From CAYNFH01 sp964396385 (GTDB lineage Bacteria > Armatimonadota > Chthonomonadetes > Chthonomonadales > CAJBBX01), in NCBI GenBank assembly GCA_964396385.1, contig CAYNFH010000150.1, positions 1 to 16,880 on the forward strand: 16,880 bases of DNA. Direction: 5' to 3'. The notes below the pieces were generated by a model. That model made no database searches. It saw nothing but the letters and a program-made list of their open reading frames with translations, and had not been told where the DNA came from. This document shows positions 1 to 6,473 of this stretch, one piece after another. How positions within the stretch are numbered: the first letter of the stretch is position 1; the number at the start of each line of letters is the position of its first letter. Made by a program: the position numbers and the translations under genes.

Positions 1-402
1 ACGGACGCCCCACAGACCGTAGACCGCATCATTGACGTCTTCGAGCCGGACCAGCAGCAGCAGATCCGGATGCAGCTCTCGGTCACCCTCCAGGCGGTTA
101 TTTCGCAGACGCTGCTGATCCGGTCGGACGGCAGGGACCGCGTCGCCGCATTTGAGATCATGGTTGCAACTCCGGCAATCCGCACGCTCATCCGTGAAGG
201 CAAGACCTACCAAATGTATACCGACATCCAGACGGGGGCTCAGTATGGGATGCAGACCCTGGACACGCATCTGCTGAAGCTGGCGGTCGACGGCATCGTG
301 GACTTCGAGACCGCGCAGGCCAAATCGTCGAATCCAGCCGACTTCGAGCTGCGCTACAACCGGGCCATTGGACGCGGTCCCTCCGCTTCAGAGGGACGGT
401 AG
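1..402 (+). CDS. PilT-like type IV pilus retraction ATPase, C-terminal part (5' end outside window)
   Basis: The first 133 codons of the window read openly in frame 1 to a TAG at 400-402. They match the C-terminal third of PilT/PilU-type secretion ATPases. The open frame begins just after the His-box position, with TDAPQTVDRIIDVF, a Gln run and IRMQL, then the C-terminal helices with LIREGKTYQM and a GMQTLD motif. The same region of the complete pilT that follows reads almost identically (TDAVQTVDRVIDVF, LIREAKTYQI, GMMTLD), so the two are tandem paralogues. Family knowledge: these hexameric cytoplasmic ATPases power pilus retraction. The Walker A and B motifs lie upstream of the window, so I cannot tell whether this copy is catalytically intact. 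The stop is 4 bases before the next gene's ATG, which implies co-transcription. Confidence 0.9.
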   Translation, partial: TDAPQTVDRIIDVFEPDQQQQIRMQLSVTLQAVISQTLLIRSDGRDRVAAFEIMVATPAIRTLIREGKTYQMYTDIQTGAQYGMQTLDTHLLKLAVDGIVDFETAQAKSSNPADFELRYNRAIGRGPSASEGR

Positions 403-406
403 CGGC

Positions 407-1471
407 ATGGTTACGGTCGATCAGCTCCTCTACACCACGGTCGCGCACCAGGGCTCTGACCTGCACATCAAGGCGGACAGTCCGCCCATGATCCGAATTC
501 ATGGGGACCTCATCCACCTGGAGATGGAGCCACTCACGCCGGAGCAGACCCGCTGGCTGGCCTTCAGCGTGCTCAGCGACATCCAGCGGGCGCGGTTCGA
601 AGAGGACCTGGAGCTGGACTTCGCCTACGAGATGCCCGGCCTGGCGCGTTTTCGCGGGAATATATACCAGCAGCGCGGCGCGGTCCAGGTGGCGTTCCGC
701 GTCATCCCCCTCCACATCCAGACGATCGACGAGCTGGGTCTCCCCGCGGTCTGCAAGTACTTCTCGGAGCGGCCCCGCGGGCTCGTGCTGGTTACCGGTC
801 CGGCCGGCTCCGGCAAGTCCACCACGCAGGCTGCGATGATCGACTACATAAACGGCCAGTACCCGCTGCACGTGGTGACGGTGGAGGACCCGGTCGAGTT
901 CATCCACGAAGACCGCGTTTCCCTGATCAACCAGCGCGAGCTGGAGACCGATACACTCTCCTTCAACAACGCGCTGCGTCAGGTGCTCCGCCAAGACCCG
1001 GACGTCATCCTCATCGGTGAGATGCGGGACCTGGAGACCATACATCTCGCCATCACCGCCGCCGAGACCGGGCACCTGGTGTTCGGGACCCTGCACACGA
1101 CCGATGCGGTGCAGACCGTTGACCGCGTTATAGATGTTTTCCCGCCGCATCAGCAGCAGCAGGTCCGCATGCAGATGGCTGTCAACCTCATCGGGGTAAT
1201 CTCCCAGACCCTGATCAAGAGGAAGGATGGGACGGGCCGCGTGGCCTCGTTCGAAACCCTCGTGGCGATCTCCGCCGTTCGGAACCTGATCCGGGAGGCC
1301 AAGACCTACCAGATAGGCTCCATGATTCAGACCGGCCAGCGTCACGGCATGATGACCCTCGATCAGTCTCTCGCCGGCCTGGTCAACTCGGGGTTGGTGA
1401 ACTATGAGGATGCGCTGGAGAAAGCCGGCAACGTGCAGGAGTTCAAGGCACTTGTAGGGGAGCAGAGCTAG
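407..1471 (+). CDS. pilT: PilT, type IV pilus twitching motility (retraction) ATPase
   Basis: Complete 354-residue member of the GspE/PilT family, close to the usual PilT length. The N-terminal domain begins with LLYTTVAHQGSDLHIKADSPP, the SDLH motif typical of PilT. Walker A is GPAGSGKST at residues 131-139. It is followed by the VEDPVEF Asp-box segment, Walker B DVILIGEMRD at 199-208, and the His box GHLVFGTLHTTDA with His230. The enzyme hydrolyses ATP at the inner-membrane base of the type IV pilus to depolymerise pilin and drive retraction. The start is ATG 407, preceded by GAGGGACGG at 391-399 with good spacing; an in-frame TTG at 368 lies inside the upstream gene and has no such site. 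It directly follows a second PilT-like gene, so one copy may act as PilT and the other as a PilU-like partner. Its 3' end overlaps the convergent phosphorylase gene by 4 bases. Confidence 0.95.
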   Translation: MVTVDQLLYTTVAHQGSDLHIKADSPPMIRIHGDLIHLEMEPLTPEQTRWLAFSVLSDIQRARFEEDLELDFAYEMPGLARFRGNIYQQRGAVQVAFRVIPLHIQTIDELGLPAVCKYFSERPRGLVLVTGPAGSGKSTTQAAMIDYINGQYPLHVVTVEDPVEFIHEDRVSLINQRELETDTLSFNNALRQVLRQDPDVILIGEMRDLETIHLAITAAETGHLVFGTLHTTDAVQTVDRVIDVFPPHQQQQVRMQMAVNLIGVISQTLIKRKDGTGRVASFETLVAISAVRNLIREAKTYQIGSMIQTGQRHGMMTLDQSLAGLVNSGLVNYEDALEKAGNVQEFKALVGEQS

Positions 1472-2250
1472 CCCGCGACGGTCCCGCATGCGCAGGTCCG
1501 ATGCGCAGGTATACGCGCCGCAGCGGCGATGAGAAGCTCCCGTACGGCCGCCGCGCTCTCCGCCATCCTGACCAGCACCTGTTCGTGGGCCACGGGCGTT
1601 GGAGTCAGTCCCGCGCCGAAGTTCGTGACAATGGCTATGGCCGCGTAGCAGATCCCCGCCTCCCGCGCGAAAACCGCTTCCGGGAGCCCTGTCATTCCCA
1701 CAACGTCCGCTCCCCACGATGCAAACAGGCTTATCTCTGCCGGGGTCTCGAAGCGAGGCCCTTCGGCGCAAAGATAGGTGCCCCGCGGAAGGAGCGCTAG
1801 ATCCCGCTCGGACGCGACGGCCTGGAGGATTCCGCGCAGCTCCGGACAGTAAGGTTCCGTGAAATCCGTGTGAACCACGGAGTCCGCCTCGCCGGTGTCC
1901 GCCCAGAAGCTCGTGGGCCGGCCGCGCGTAAAGTCGATGAAGTCGTCCAGAAGCACCAGAGAGCCTGGCTGTAGGTCCAATCTCAGCGAGCCGACCGCGT
2001 TGGTCGCCAGGGCGCGAGTGACGCCCAGCTCCACCAGCGCCGCGATATTCGCGCGGTAGTTGATGGCATGCGGCGCGATGCCGTGTTGCTCCCCGTGACG
2101 TGACAGAAAGATGACGGGTTCGGCGCCTGCGCGGGACGCGCGCGCCACCGCCGCCGGTCCGAAACGGGTCTGAACACTGAACCTTTCCAAGGCATATTCC
2201 GCCGGCAGCGTCTCCAGTCCCGTCCCCCCAATGATGGCAAGTCCGCTCAT
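1468..2250 (-). CDS. MTAP/PNP-family purine nucleoside phosphorylase, probably S-methyl-5'-thioinosine (6-oxopurine) phosphorylase
   Basis: 260-residue protein of the PNP/MTAP family 2, which cleaves purine (methylthio)nucleosides with phosphate to the free base and ribose-1-phosphate. Visible motifs are the phosphate loop IIGGTG at residues 6-11, SRHGEQH with Arg51-His52, INYRANI at 63-69, TNAVGS at 83-88, EGPRFETPAE at 163-172 and GMTGLPEAVFARE at 185-197 around Met186. In adenine-specific MTA phosphorylases the base is read by an Asp in a TDYD-type motif. Here the segment is VTNFGAG with Asn210, as in 6-oxopurine and methylthioinosine enzymes, so I infer preference for a 6-oxopurine nucleoside. 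ATG 2250 is favoured over GTG 2262 because GGAACGGAG lies just ahead of it. The gene is convergent with pilT and divergent from the YfhO gene, so it is probably monocistronic. Family call is firm; substrate is inference. Confidence 0.85.
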   Translation of the reverse strand: MSGLAIIGGTGLETLPAEYALERFSVQTRFGPAAVARASRAGAEPVIFLSRHGEQHGIAPHAINYRANIAALVELGVTRALATNAVGSLRLDLQPGSLVLLDDFIDFTRGRPTSFWADTGEADSVVHTDFTEPYCPELRGILQAVASERDLALLPRGTYLCAEGPRFETPAEISLFASWGADVVGMTGLPEAVFAREAGICYAAIAIVTNFGAGLTPTPVAHEQVLVRMAESAAAVRELLIAAAARIPAHRTCACGTVAG

Positions 2251-2265
2251 GCTCCGTTCCACTCG

Positions 2266-2295
2266 TTGACGCTGCTGATGGGACTCAGGTACACT
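2266..2295 (+). promoter_or_regulatory. Possible sigma70-type promoter for the YfhO gene (near-leaderless)
   Basis: TTGACG at 2266-2271 is followed after 18 bases by TACACT at 2290-2295. These match the -35 and -10 consensus at five and four of six positions. Transcription would begin near 2302, only about 5 bases before the ATG at 2307 and next to the GTG at 2301. No convincing Shine-Dalgarno sequence precedes either start, so the mRNA may be leaderless. The site lies in the short divergent gap between the phosphorylase and the YfhO gene. Sequence match only. Confidence 0.4.
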
Positions 2296-2306
2296 CCGCA
2301 GTGCCC

Positions 2307-4544
2307 ATGCCCCCCTTGCCTCAGCACCGCCACCCTAGACTACTGCCGACTACCTACTGGCGACTGCCTACTGGTATTCGCCGTGCCGCTCCGCTGCTCC
2401 TGATCCTGTTCTTCGTGACTGCCATTCTGTACCCTCTAACGCTCCAGGGAATGAGCCTCTACTGGGGCGATCTGTCCCTCTACTTCTACCCCATGGAGGA
2501 GTTTGTCCGGGCACAGCTCCGGTTGGGCCGACTGCCCTTGTGGAATCCCTACGTAAGCTGTGGGCAACCGATGGTGGGCAATCCCCAGAGCTGGATATTC
2601 TACCCCTCGACGCTGCTGTTATACGTTGTGCCACTGAACCTGTACTTTACGGTGCTCACCGTAGTGCACCTGACCGCGGCAGGGTGGGGGACCTACCTCT
2701 ACCTACGGCGCATCTGTGGCGACCGGATGAGCGCGCTCCTCGGTGCGCTCACCTATGCCGGCGGTGGCTTCATTGTGGCCAGGTTGCAGTTTCCCACCAT
2801 GGTGCAATCCGCTGCCTATCTGCCCTGGCTGCTGCTTCTGGTGGACCGGCTCGTGGAGCGGCCGCGGCCATACTACGGCGCACTGCTGGCGCTGGCGGTG
2901 GGGCTCACCGTTCTGGCGGCGCATCCACAGATAGCCTATATGACCTTCGCTTGTTCAGCCATCTACACAGTCGCTCGGTTGGCGCAGCTCCGGCGGCATC
3001 GAGACCGCCTTCTCCGCGCTACCGCGGAGCTGGCCGCCGCGTTCGCCGTCGGCATACTGTCCACCTCAGTCCAGCTCCTGCCTGCGCTCCAGCTCTTCGC
3101 GGAATCCACGCGTGAGCACCTTGGCTGGCGAGAGGCGAACCGGTTCGTTCTGCTCCCGGAGCAGGTCGTCAATCTCGTGCTGCCCAACTTCTTCGGCAAC
3201 CCCGCCCGGCGCGACTACTGGGGACCAGGCAACATGTGGGAGCCGTGTGTATATGTGGGGCTGCTCCCGCTGGCATTGGCGCTGTACGCGATGTTCTCCC
3301 GCACCCGGCGCCCCGCCGTCATGTTCTACGGGCTTCTGGCCGTTAGCGCCTTCTGGCTGGCTCTTGGGCGGTTTGGCGGTCTCTACTGGCTGGCCTATTT
3401 CACCGTGCCGGGCCTCGCCAGCTTCCACGATCCGGCTCGGTTCCTGTTCCTCACCACCTTTGGTATCGCTGCGCTGTCAGCCATCGGTTTGCGACGGCTC
3501 CGGGAGCGTCACCTCCCTAACCGCTGGCGCGCCGCCCTCATCACGGCTGCGGCAGTCAACATCTGGTGGTTCTCCTCCAGCCTGAACCCTGCTGCACGGC
3601 TGCCGAGCCCTCTTCCTGTACCGGTCGCCGCCGACTCGGTCGGCCCCGGCCGCACCCTGTCCGCGCTGCACGAGGAGGTGTGGGGCCGGTTCATCAACTA
3701 CGAAGACTTTGGACCTGGAACGCCTGCATGGGCCGGCAGACTCCGGGACACCCTCACGCCGAATGTGGGAATGCGCTTCGGCATTCAGGAGGCGCTGGGC
3801 TACGAGCCCGTGCCTGTCCGCGCGGAAACGGAGGTCGCCGGTCTTGCCGAAAAAGCAGCCAAGCGGCAGGGGCGACGGCTCCCCGTCTATCTGCGGCTCC
3901 TGGACGTGGAGTCGCTGCTCATTCCCGCACTCCAGCGTTCGGTACAGCACAGGGTGCGCTATTGGCCAGTCCGCGGGACGGCAACCTACACCCTCCGGCC
4001 GGCCCCGGCTCGCGCCTGGCTGGTGCGGAGCGCGCGGCGCGTGGACGGACCGCGCCGGGTCTTAGCGGCGCTCTCCCGGCGCGACTTCGACCCGTGGCGC
4101 GAGGCACTCGTCTCCGGATCGGATGGACTTCAGGCAGCAACAAGCAGGCGGCAGGAGGCCGCCCGCGGACTTCTGACTTCGGACTTCGGACCTCCTTCCG
4201 CACGTCGTCAGGGCACTGAAGCCGTTCAGGTACAGGAGGGGATGGGTGAGGTGCGGGCCCAGGTGGACGCGGGTGCGGCGCCGGGGCTTCTGGTGATGAG
4301 CGATACGTTCTATCCGGGCTGGAACGCAACGGTGGATGGGCGCACGACGCCCATACAGCGGACAGACTATGCGTTCCGGGGAATCGCGCTGACTCCCGGG
4401 CAGCACAACGTACTTCTCCAATACCGACCGGCAGCATTTCAGGTAGGACTGTATGGCTCACTCATTGCGCTGGCACTTATGGCCGGAGGCCTGGGGTTCG
4501 GCGCGGTGGCACGGCCGGCGCTGGCGCAGGGGAAGGGCGCCTAG
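2307..4544 (+). CDS. YfhO-family polytopic membrane protein (GT-C-like glycosyltransferase candidate)
   Basis: Large membrane protein of 745 residues from ATG 2307 (747 from GTG 2301, in the same frame). After a short arginine-containing leader there is a first hydrophobic helix (PLLLILFFVTAILYPL) and then the signature of the family: a GDL.LYFYP segment with Asp57 by the GTG numbering, followed by a GRLPLWNPYVSCGQP.-.NPQSWIFYPS region. Many more hydrophobic segments run to about residue 430. A soluble, less conserved stretch follows, then a C-terminal domain with SDTFYPGWNATVDG, the GxHxxxxxYRP pattern typical of YfhO proteins, and a last helix near the end. Some YfhO proteins glycosylate cell-wall polymers using lipid-linked sugars; the substrate here is unknown. 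Two heptad-repeat tracts lie within the gene, one at the N-terminal coding end and one encoding part of the variable region, so the exact start is uncertain. Confidence 0.82.
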   Translation: MPPLPQHRHPRLLPTTYWRLPTGIRRAAPLLLILFFVTAILYPLTLQGMSLYWGDLSLYFYPMEEFVRAQLRLGRLPLWNPYVSCGQPMVGNPQSWIFYPSTLLLYVVPLNLYFTVLTVVHLTAAGWGTYLYLRRICGDRMSALLGALTYAGGGFIVARLQFPTMVQSAAYLPWLLLLVDRLVERPRPYYGALLALAVGLTVLAAHPQIAYMTFACSAIYTVARLAQLRRHRDRLLRATAELAAAFAVGILSTSVQLLPALQLFAESTREHLGWREANRFVLLPEQVVNLVLPNFFGNPARRDYWGPGNMWEPCVYVGLLPLALALYAMFSRTRRPAVMFYGLLAVSAFWLALGRFGGLYWLAYFTVPGLASFHDPARFLFLTTFGIAALSAIGLRRLRERHLPNRWRAALITAAAVNIWWFSSSLNPAARLPSPLPVPVAADSVGPGRTLSALHEEVWGRFINYEDFGPGTPAWAGRLRDTLTPNVGMRFGIQEALGYEPVPVRAETEVAGLAEKAAKRQGRRLPVYLRLLDVESLLIPALQRSVQHRVRYWPVRGTATYTLRPAPARAWLVRSARRVDGPRRVLAALSRRDFDPWREALVSGSDGLQAATSRRQEAARGLLTSDFGPPSARRQGTEAVQVQEGMGEVRAQVDAGAAPGLLVMSDTFYPGWNATVDGRTTPIQRTDYAFRGIALTPGQHNVLLQYRPAAFQVGLYGSLIALALMAGGLGFGAVARPALAQGKGA
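2341..2375 (+). repeat. Degenerate heptad tandem repeat at the 5' end of the YfhO gene
   Basis: Five consecutive 7-base units: TACTGCC, GACTACC, TACTGGC, GACTGCC and TACTGGT, alternating so that a 14-base period also shows. Translated in the YfhO frame they give a short TYWRLPTG-type stretch ahead of the first membrane helix. The tract may therefore have expanded within the leader, or belong to an upstream region if the true start is later. Confidence 0.6.
4167..4194 (+). repeat. Heptad tandem repeat (GGACTTC-type, four units) inside the YfhO gene
   Basis: Four consecutive heptads read GGACTTC, TGACTTC, GGACTTC and GGACCTC. They encode part of a low-complexity segment (around TSDFGPPSARR) between the soluble middle region and the conserved C-terminal domain. 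The run just upstream, about 4134-4161, also has a weak 7-base rhythm ending in GCA. This looks like a repeat tract carried in frame in a permissive loop. Confidence 0.65.
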
Positions 4545-4575
4545 AGAGGAAATGGTCCGCCATTGGCGAAATAAC

Positions 4576-4591
4576 CGCCGGAATCCCGGCG
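4576..4591. other. Short hairpin upstream of the CBS-domain gene
   Basis: CGCCGG and CCGGCG form a perfect 6-bp stem around the loop AATC, ending 5 bases before the AGGAG ribosome binding site at 4597-4601. There is no following T-run, so it is not a standard intrinsic terminator. It could influence translation of the downstream gene, but may be chance in GC-rich DNA. Confidence 0.3.
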
Positions 4592-4610
4592 CGGTCAGGA
4601 GTGCGGCACC

Positions 4611-5042
4611 ATGAAGGTCCTGGAGCTGATGAAGACCCACATCATCAAGACGGAACCGGATGCCACCATCCCGGACATCGTCGATTTGATGGACCTGTAT
4701 CAGCTCACCAGCATCCCCGTGGTAGACCCCGAGGGCCGATTACTGGGCGTGGTCACCGAGCGCACCGTGGTGCAGGCGCTGCTTCCGGAGTGGCTCCGGC
4801 CCGATGCGCCCGGTAAGGCGTCCGATGCGATGGAAGATGCGCGCAGGCGCCGCGTAGGCGACATCATGAGCGTGCCGGGTATCGGCATCGACGAGAACGC
4901 CGACGTGAGAGAAGCGGTAGAGATCATGCTGAGCTGCGAGCTCAAGCGCCTGCCCGTGGTCAGCGAAGGACACGTGGTGGGCGTCATCAACCGGATAGAC
5001 GTCTGCCAGGCGCTGTTGGAACGGCAGTTGGAGAATCCATAG
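4611..5042 (+). CDS. Two-CBS-domain protein, probable adenine-nucleotide-sensing regulatory protein
   Basis: 143-residue soluble protein consisting almost entirely of a CBS pair (Bateman module). CBS 1 spans about residues 3-58 (VLELMKTHIIKTEPDATI, SIPVVDPEGRLLGVVTERTVV). CBS 2 spans about residues 82-140 (VGDIMSVPGIGIDENADV, RLPVVSEGHVVGVINRIDV). Such modules bind AMP, ATP or SAM at the cleft between the two repeats and modulate a partner protein. No catalytic or DNA-binding domain is attached, so it must act in trans. AGGAG at 4597-4601 supports ATG 4611. It is the first gene of the run leading into the liv transporter, 95 bases ahead of livK. This suggests, without proving, that it gates the importer or the downstream glycine cleavage enzymes according to energy state. 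Confidence 0.88.
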   Translation: MKVLELMKTHIIKTEPDATIPDIVDLMDLYQLTSIPVVDPEGRLLGVVTERTVVQALLPEWLRPDAPGKASDAMEDARRRRVGDIMSVPGIGIDENADVREAVEIMLSCELKRLPVVSEGHVVGVINRIDVCQALLERQLENP

Positions 5043-5116
5043 AGGACGGAAGACGGAAGACGGAGGACGGCGGACGGACCTACGTTCCGTCCGTCATCCG
5101 TCGCCCGTCCTCCGTC
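5043..5116. repeat. Heptad tandem array with its inverted copy: segmented hairpin between the CBS gene and livK
   Basis: The left arm, 5043-5077, has five perfect-length heptads: AGGACGG, AAGACGG, AAGACGG, AGGACGG and CGGACGG. The right arm has CCGTC cores at 5091, 5098, 5105 and 5112, also exactly 7 bases apart. GACGG cores at 5045, 5052, 5059 and 5066 pair with those CCGTC cores in one constant register, separated by 2-base internal loops. The apex can form an 8-bp stem, CGGACGGA (5071-5078) with TCCGTCCG (5086-5093), around a 7-base loop. The element begins right after the CBS stop codon and ends 8 bases before the livK ribosome binding site. It has no T-run. Confidence 0.8.
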
Positions 5117-5137
5117 AGGTCTTTGGGAGGTGCGGAG

Positions 5138-6355
5138 ATGTACAGGTCACGGTGGATAGTCGCGGCGATAAGTGGCGTACTGGCGCTTAGCCTCGCCGGC
5201 GGCTGCAAGAATAGTGGCGGCAATGGAGGCACTGGAGGCGGAGGGACCGGAGGCGGCGCCCCGTCAGGCGGGAATGCAGGCGGTATTTCGGTCGGCGAGT
5301 ACGGCTCTATGACCGGCGATCAGTCCGCGTTCGGGCATTCCACGGACGATGGCATCCAGCTCGCCGTCCAGCAGATCAATAGCGGTGGGGGAGTGCCCGG
5401 CAAGGGCAAAATAGCCATGCCCCCTGTAGAGGACGACCAGAGCACCCCTCAGCAGGCGGAGGTAGCCGTCAAGAGGCTCCTGGGCGAGCACGTAGTGGCG
5501 GTCCTGGGAGAGGTGGCCAGCAGCAACAGCATGGCGGGTGGGCCGATTTGCCAGCAGAACCATATCCCGATGATCTCCCCATCGTCCACCAATCCCAAGG
5601 TCACGCAGATTGGCGACTACATTTTCCGCGTCTGCTTCATTGATCCGTTCCAGGCGGCAGTGGTGGGATACTTCGCCCTCAACACCCTGCACGCAAAGAC
5701 CGCAGCAATCTTCTACGACGCCGGCCAGGCCTACAGTACCGGCTTCCGCGACGAGTTCAAGAAGTACTTCGAGTCCAAGGGTGGCAAGATCCTGACCGAG
5801 GCCTCCTTTACCAAGGACGATAAGGACTTCAAGGCGCCGCTCACACAGAAAAAGGCCTCGAACCCGGACGTCATCCTCGTGCCGGGCTACTACACCCAGG
5901 TGGGCACCATCGCAAAGCAGGCGCGCGACCTCGGGATCAACCAGCCGCTCCTGGGAGGGGACGGATGGGATGCCCAGGAGTTCTTCACGTACGCCGGTCC
6001 CAACGTCAACAACTGCTTCTTCTCGGACCACATGTCCGTGGACGACCCGAACCCGACGGTCCAGAACTTTGTGAAAGCGTTCCAGGCGAAGTACAACAAG
6101 CTGCCGGACTCAATGGCCGCGCTGGGCTTCGACGCCGCCAAGCTGCTGGCGGATGCTATGGGCCGCGCCAAAAGCCTGAACGGAGCGGACCTACGCGACG
6201 CCATCGCCTCCACCAAGGACTTCGACGGCGTCACCGGCAAGATCTCGATCAACAAGGACCGCAACGCCGATAAATCCGCTGTCATAATCGAGGTGGCCAA
6301 CGGCAAGTTCAAGTTCAAGCAGCGGGTCACCCCTGAACAGGTAGCAGGGAAATAA
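5138..6355 (+). CDS. livK: Branched-chain amino acid-type ABC importer, substrate-binding lipoprotein (LivK-like)
   Basis: 405-residue periplasmic-binding-protein family 1 (Peripla_BP_6) protein. The N-terminus has a positive MYRSR start, a hydrophobic stretch and a lipobox-like LAGGC with Cys23, so it is probably a lipid-anchored or exported binding protein. A Gly/Ser/Asn-rich linker runs to about residue 50. The mature domain has the family's opening VGEYGSMTGDQSAFG, then GIQLAVQQIN, VAVLGEVASSNS and ISPSSTNPKVT (ligand-pocket Ser/Thr cluster), and GDGWDAQEFF in the second lobe. It would capture an amino acid or related small molecule outside the membrane and deliver it to LivH/LivM. ATG 5138 follows GGGAGG at 5125-5130 with 7-base spacing; TTG 5123 would precede that site. 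Repeat hairpins lie on both sides of the gene. The ligand cannot be named from sequence; this family also binds amides, urea and aromatic acids. Confidence 0.92.
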   Translation: MYRSRWIVAAISGVLALSLAGGCKNSGGNGGTGGGGTGGGAPSGGNAGGISVGEYGSMTGDQSAFGHSTDDGIQLAVQQINSGGGVPGKGKIAMPPVEDDQSTPQQAEVAVKRLLGEHVVAVLGEVASSNSMAGGPICQQNHIPMISPSSTNPKVTQIGDYIFRVCFIDPFQAAVVGYFALNTLHAKTAAIFYDAGQAYSTGFRDEFKKYFESKGGKILTEASFTKDDKDFKAPLTQKKASNPDVILVPGYYTQVGTIAKQARDLGINQPLLGGDGWDAQEFFTYAGPNVNNCFFSDHMSVDDPNPTVQNFVKAFQAKYNKLPDSMAALGFDAAKLLADAMGRAKSLNGADLRDAIASTKDFDGVTGKISINKDRNADKSAVIIEVANGKFKFKQRVTPEQVAGK

Positions 6356-6436
6356 GTGACAAGGTGACAAGGTGACAATGTGACAAGGTGAACCGAATTC
6401 CCTCCAGGTCACCAGGTCACCAGGTCACCAAGTCAT
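6356..6436. repeat. Octad tandem array with its inverted copy: segmented hairpin between livK and livH
   Basis: Immediately after the livK TAA come the octads GTGACAAG, GTGACAAG, GTGACAAT and GTGACAAG (6356-6387), plus a partial fifth unit. After a short centre there are three CCAGGTCA units and one CCAAGTCA (6404-6435). GGTGAC at 6363 and 6371 pairs with GTCACC at 6424 and 6416, and GTGAC at 6380 pairs with GTCAC at 6408, all in one register centred near 6396 with 2-base internal loops. The outermost unit also pairs. The folded RNA would be a long rod of 5-6 bp stems. No T-run follows, so it does not look like an intrinsic terminator. Confidence 0.82.
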
Positions 6437-6473
6437 CTGCCGATCACCCGTTCACCAAGTCTGGAACTTTACT

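Noticed and set aside
1488..1510. A direct repeat of ATGCGCAGGT, 13 bases apart, at the end of the phosphorylase gene
   Set aside because: Only two copies inside coding sequence; it probably reflects chance or a minor C-terminal duplication.
188..1771. A 527-codon minus-strand open frame across pilT
   Set aside because: It overlaps two clear PilT genes and part of the phosphorylase gene, and has no family motifs.
5043..5120. The repeat hairpins as CRISPR arrays or intrinsic terminators
   Set aside because: The units are 7-8 bases with no spacers, and no T-run follows either hairpin.
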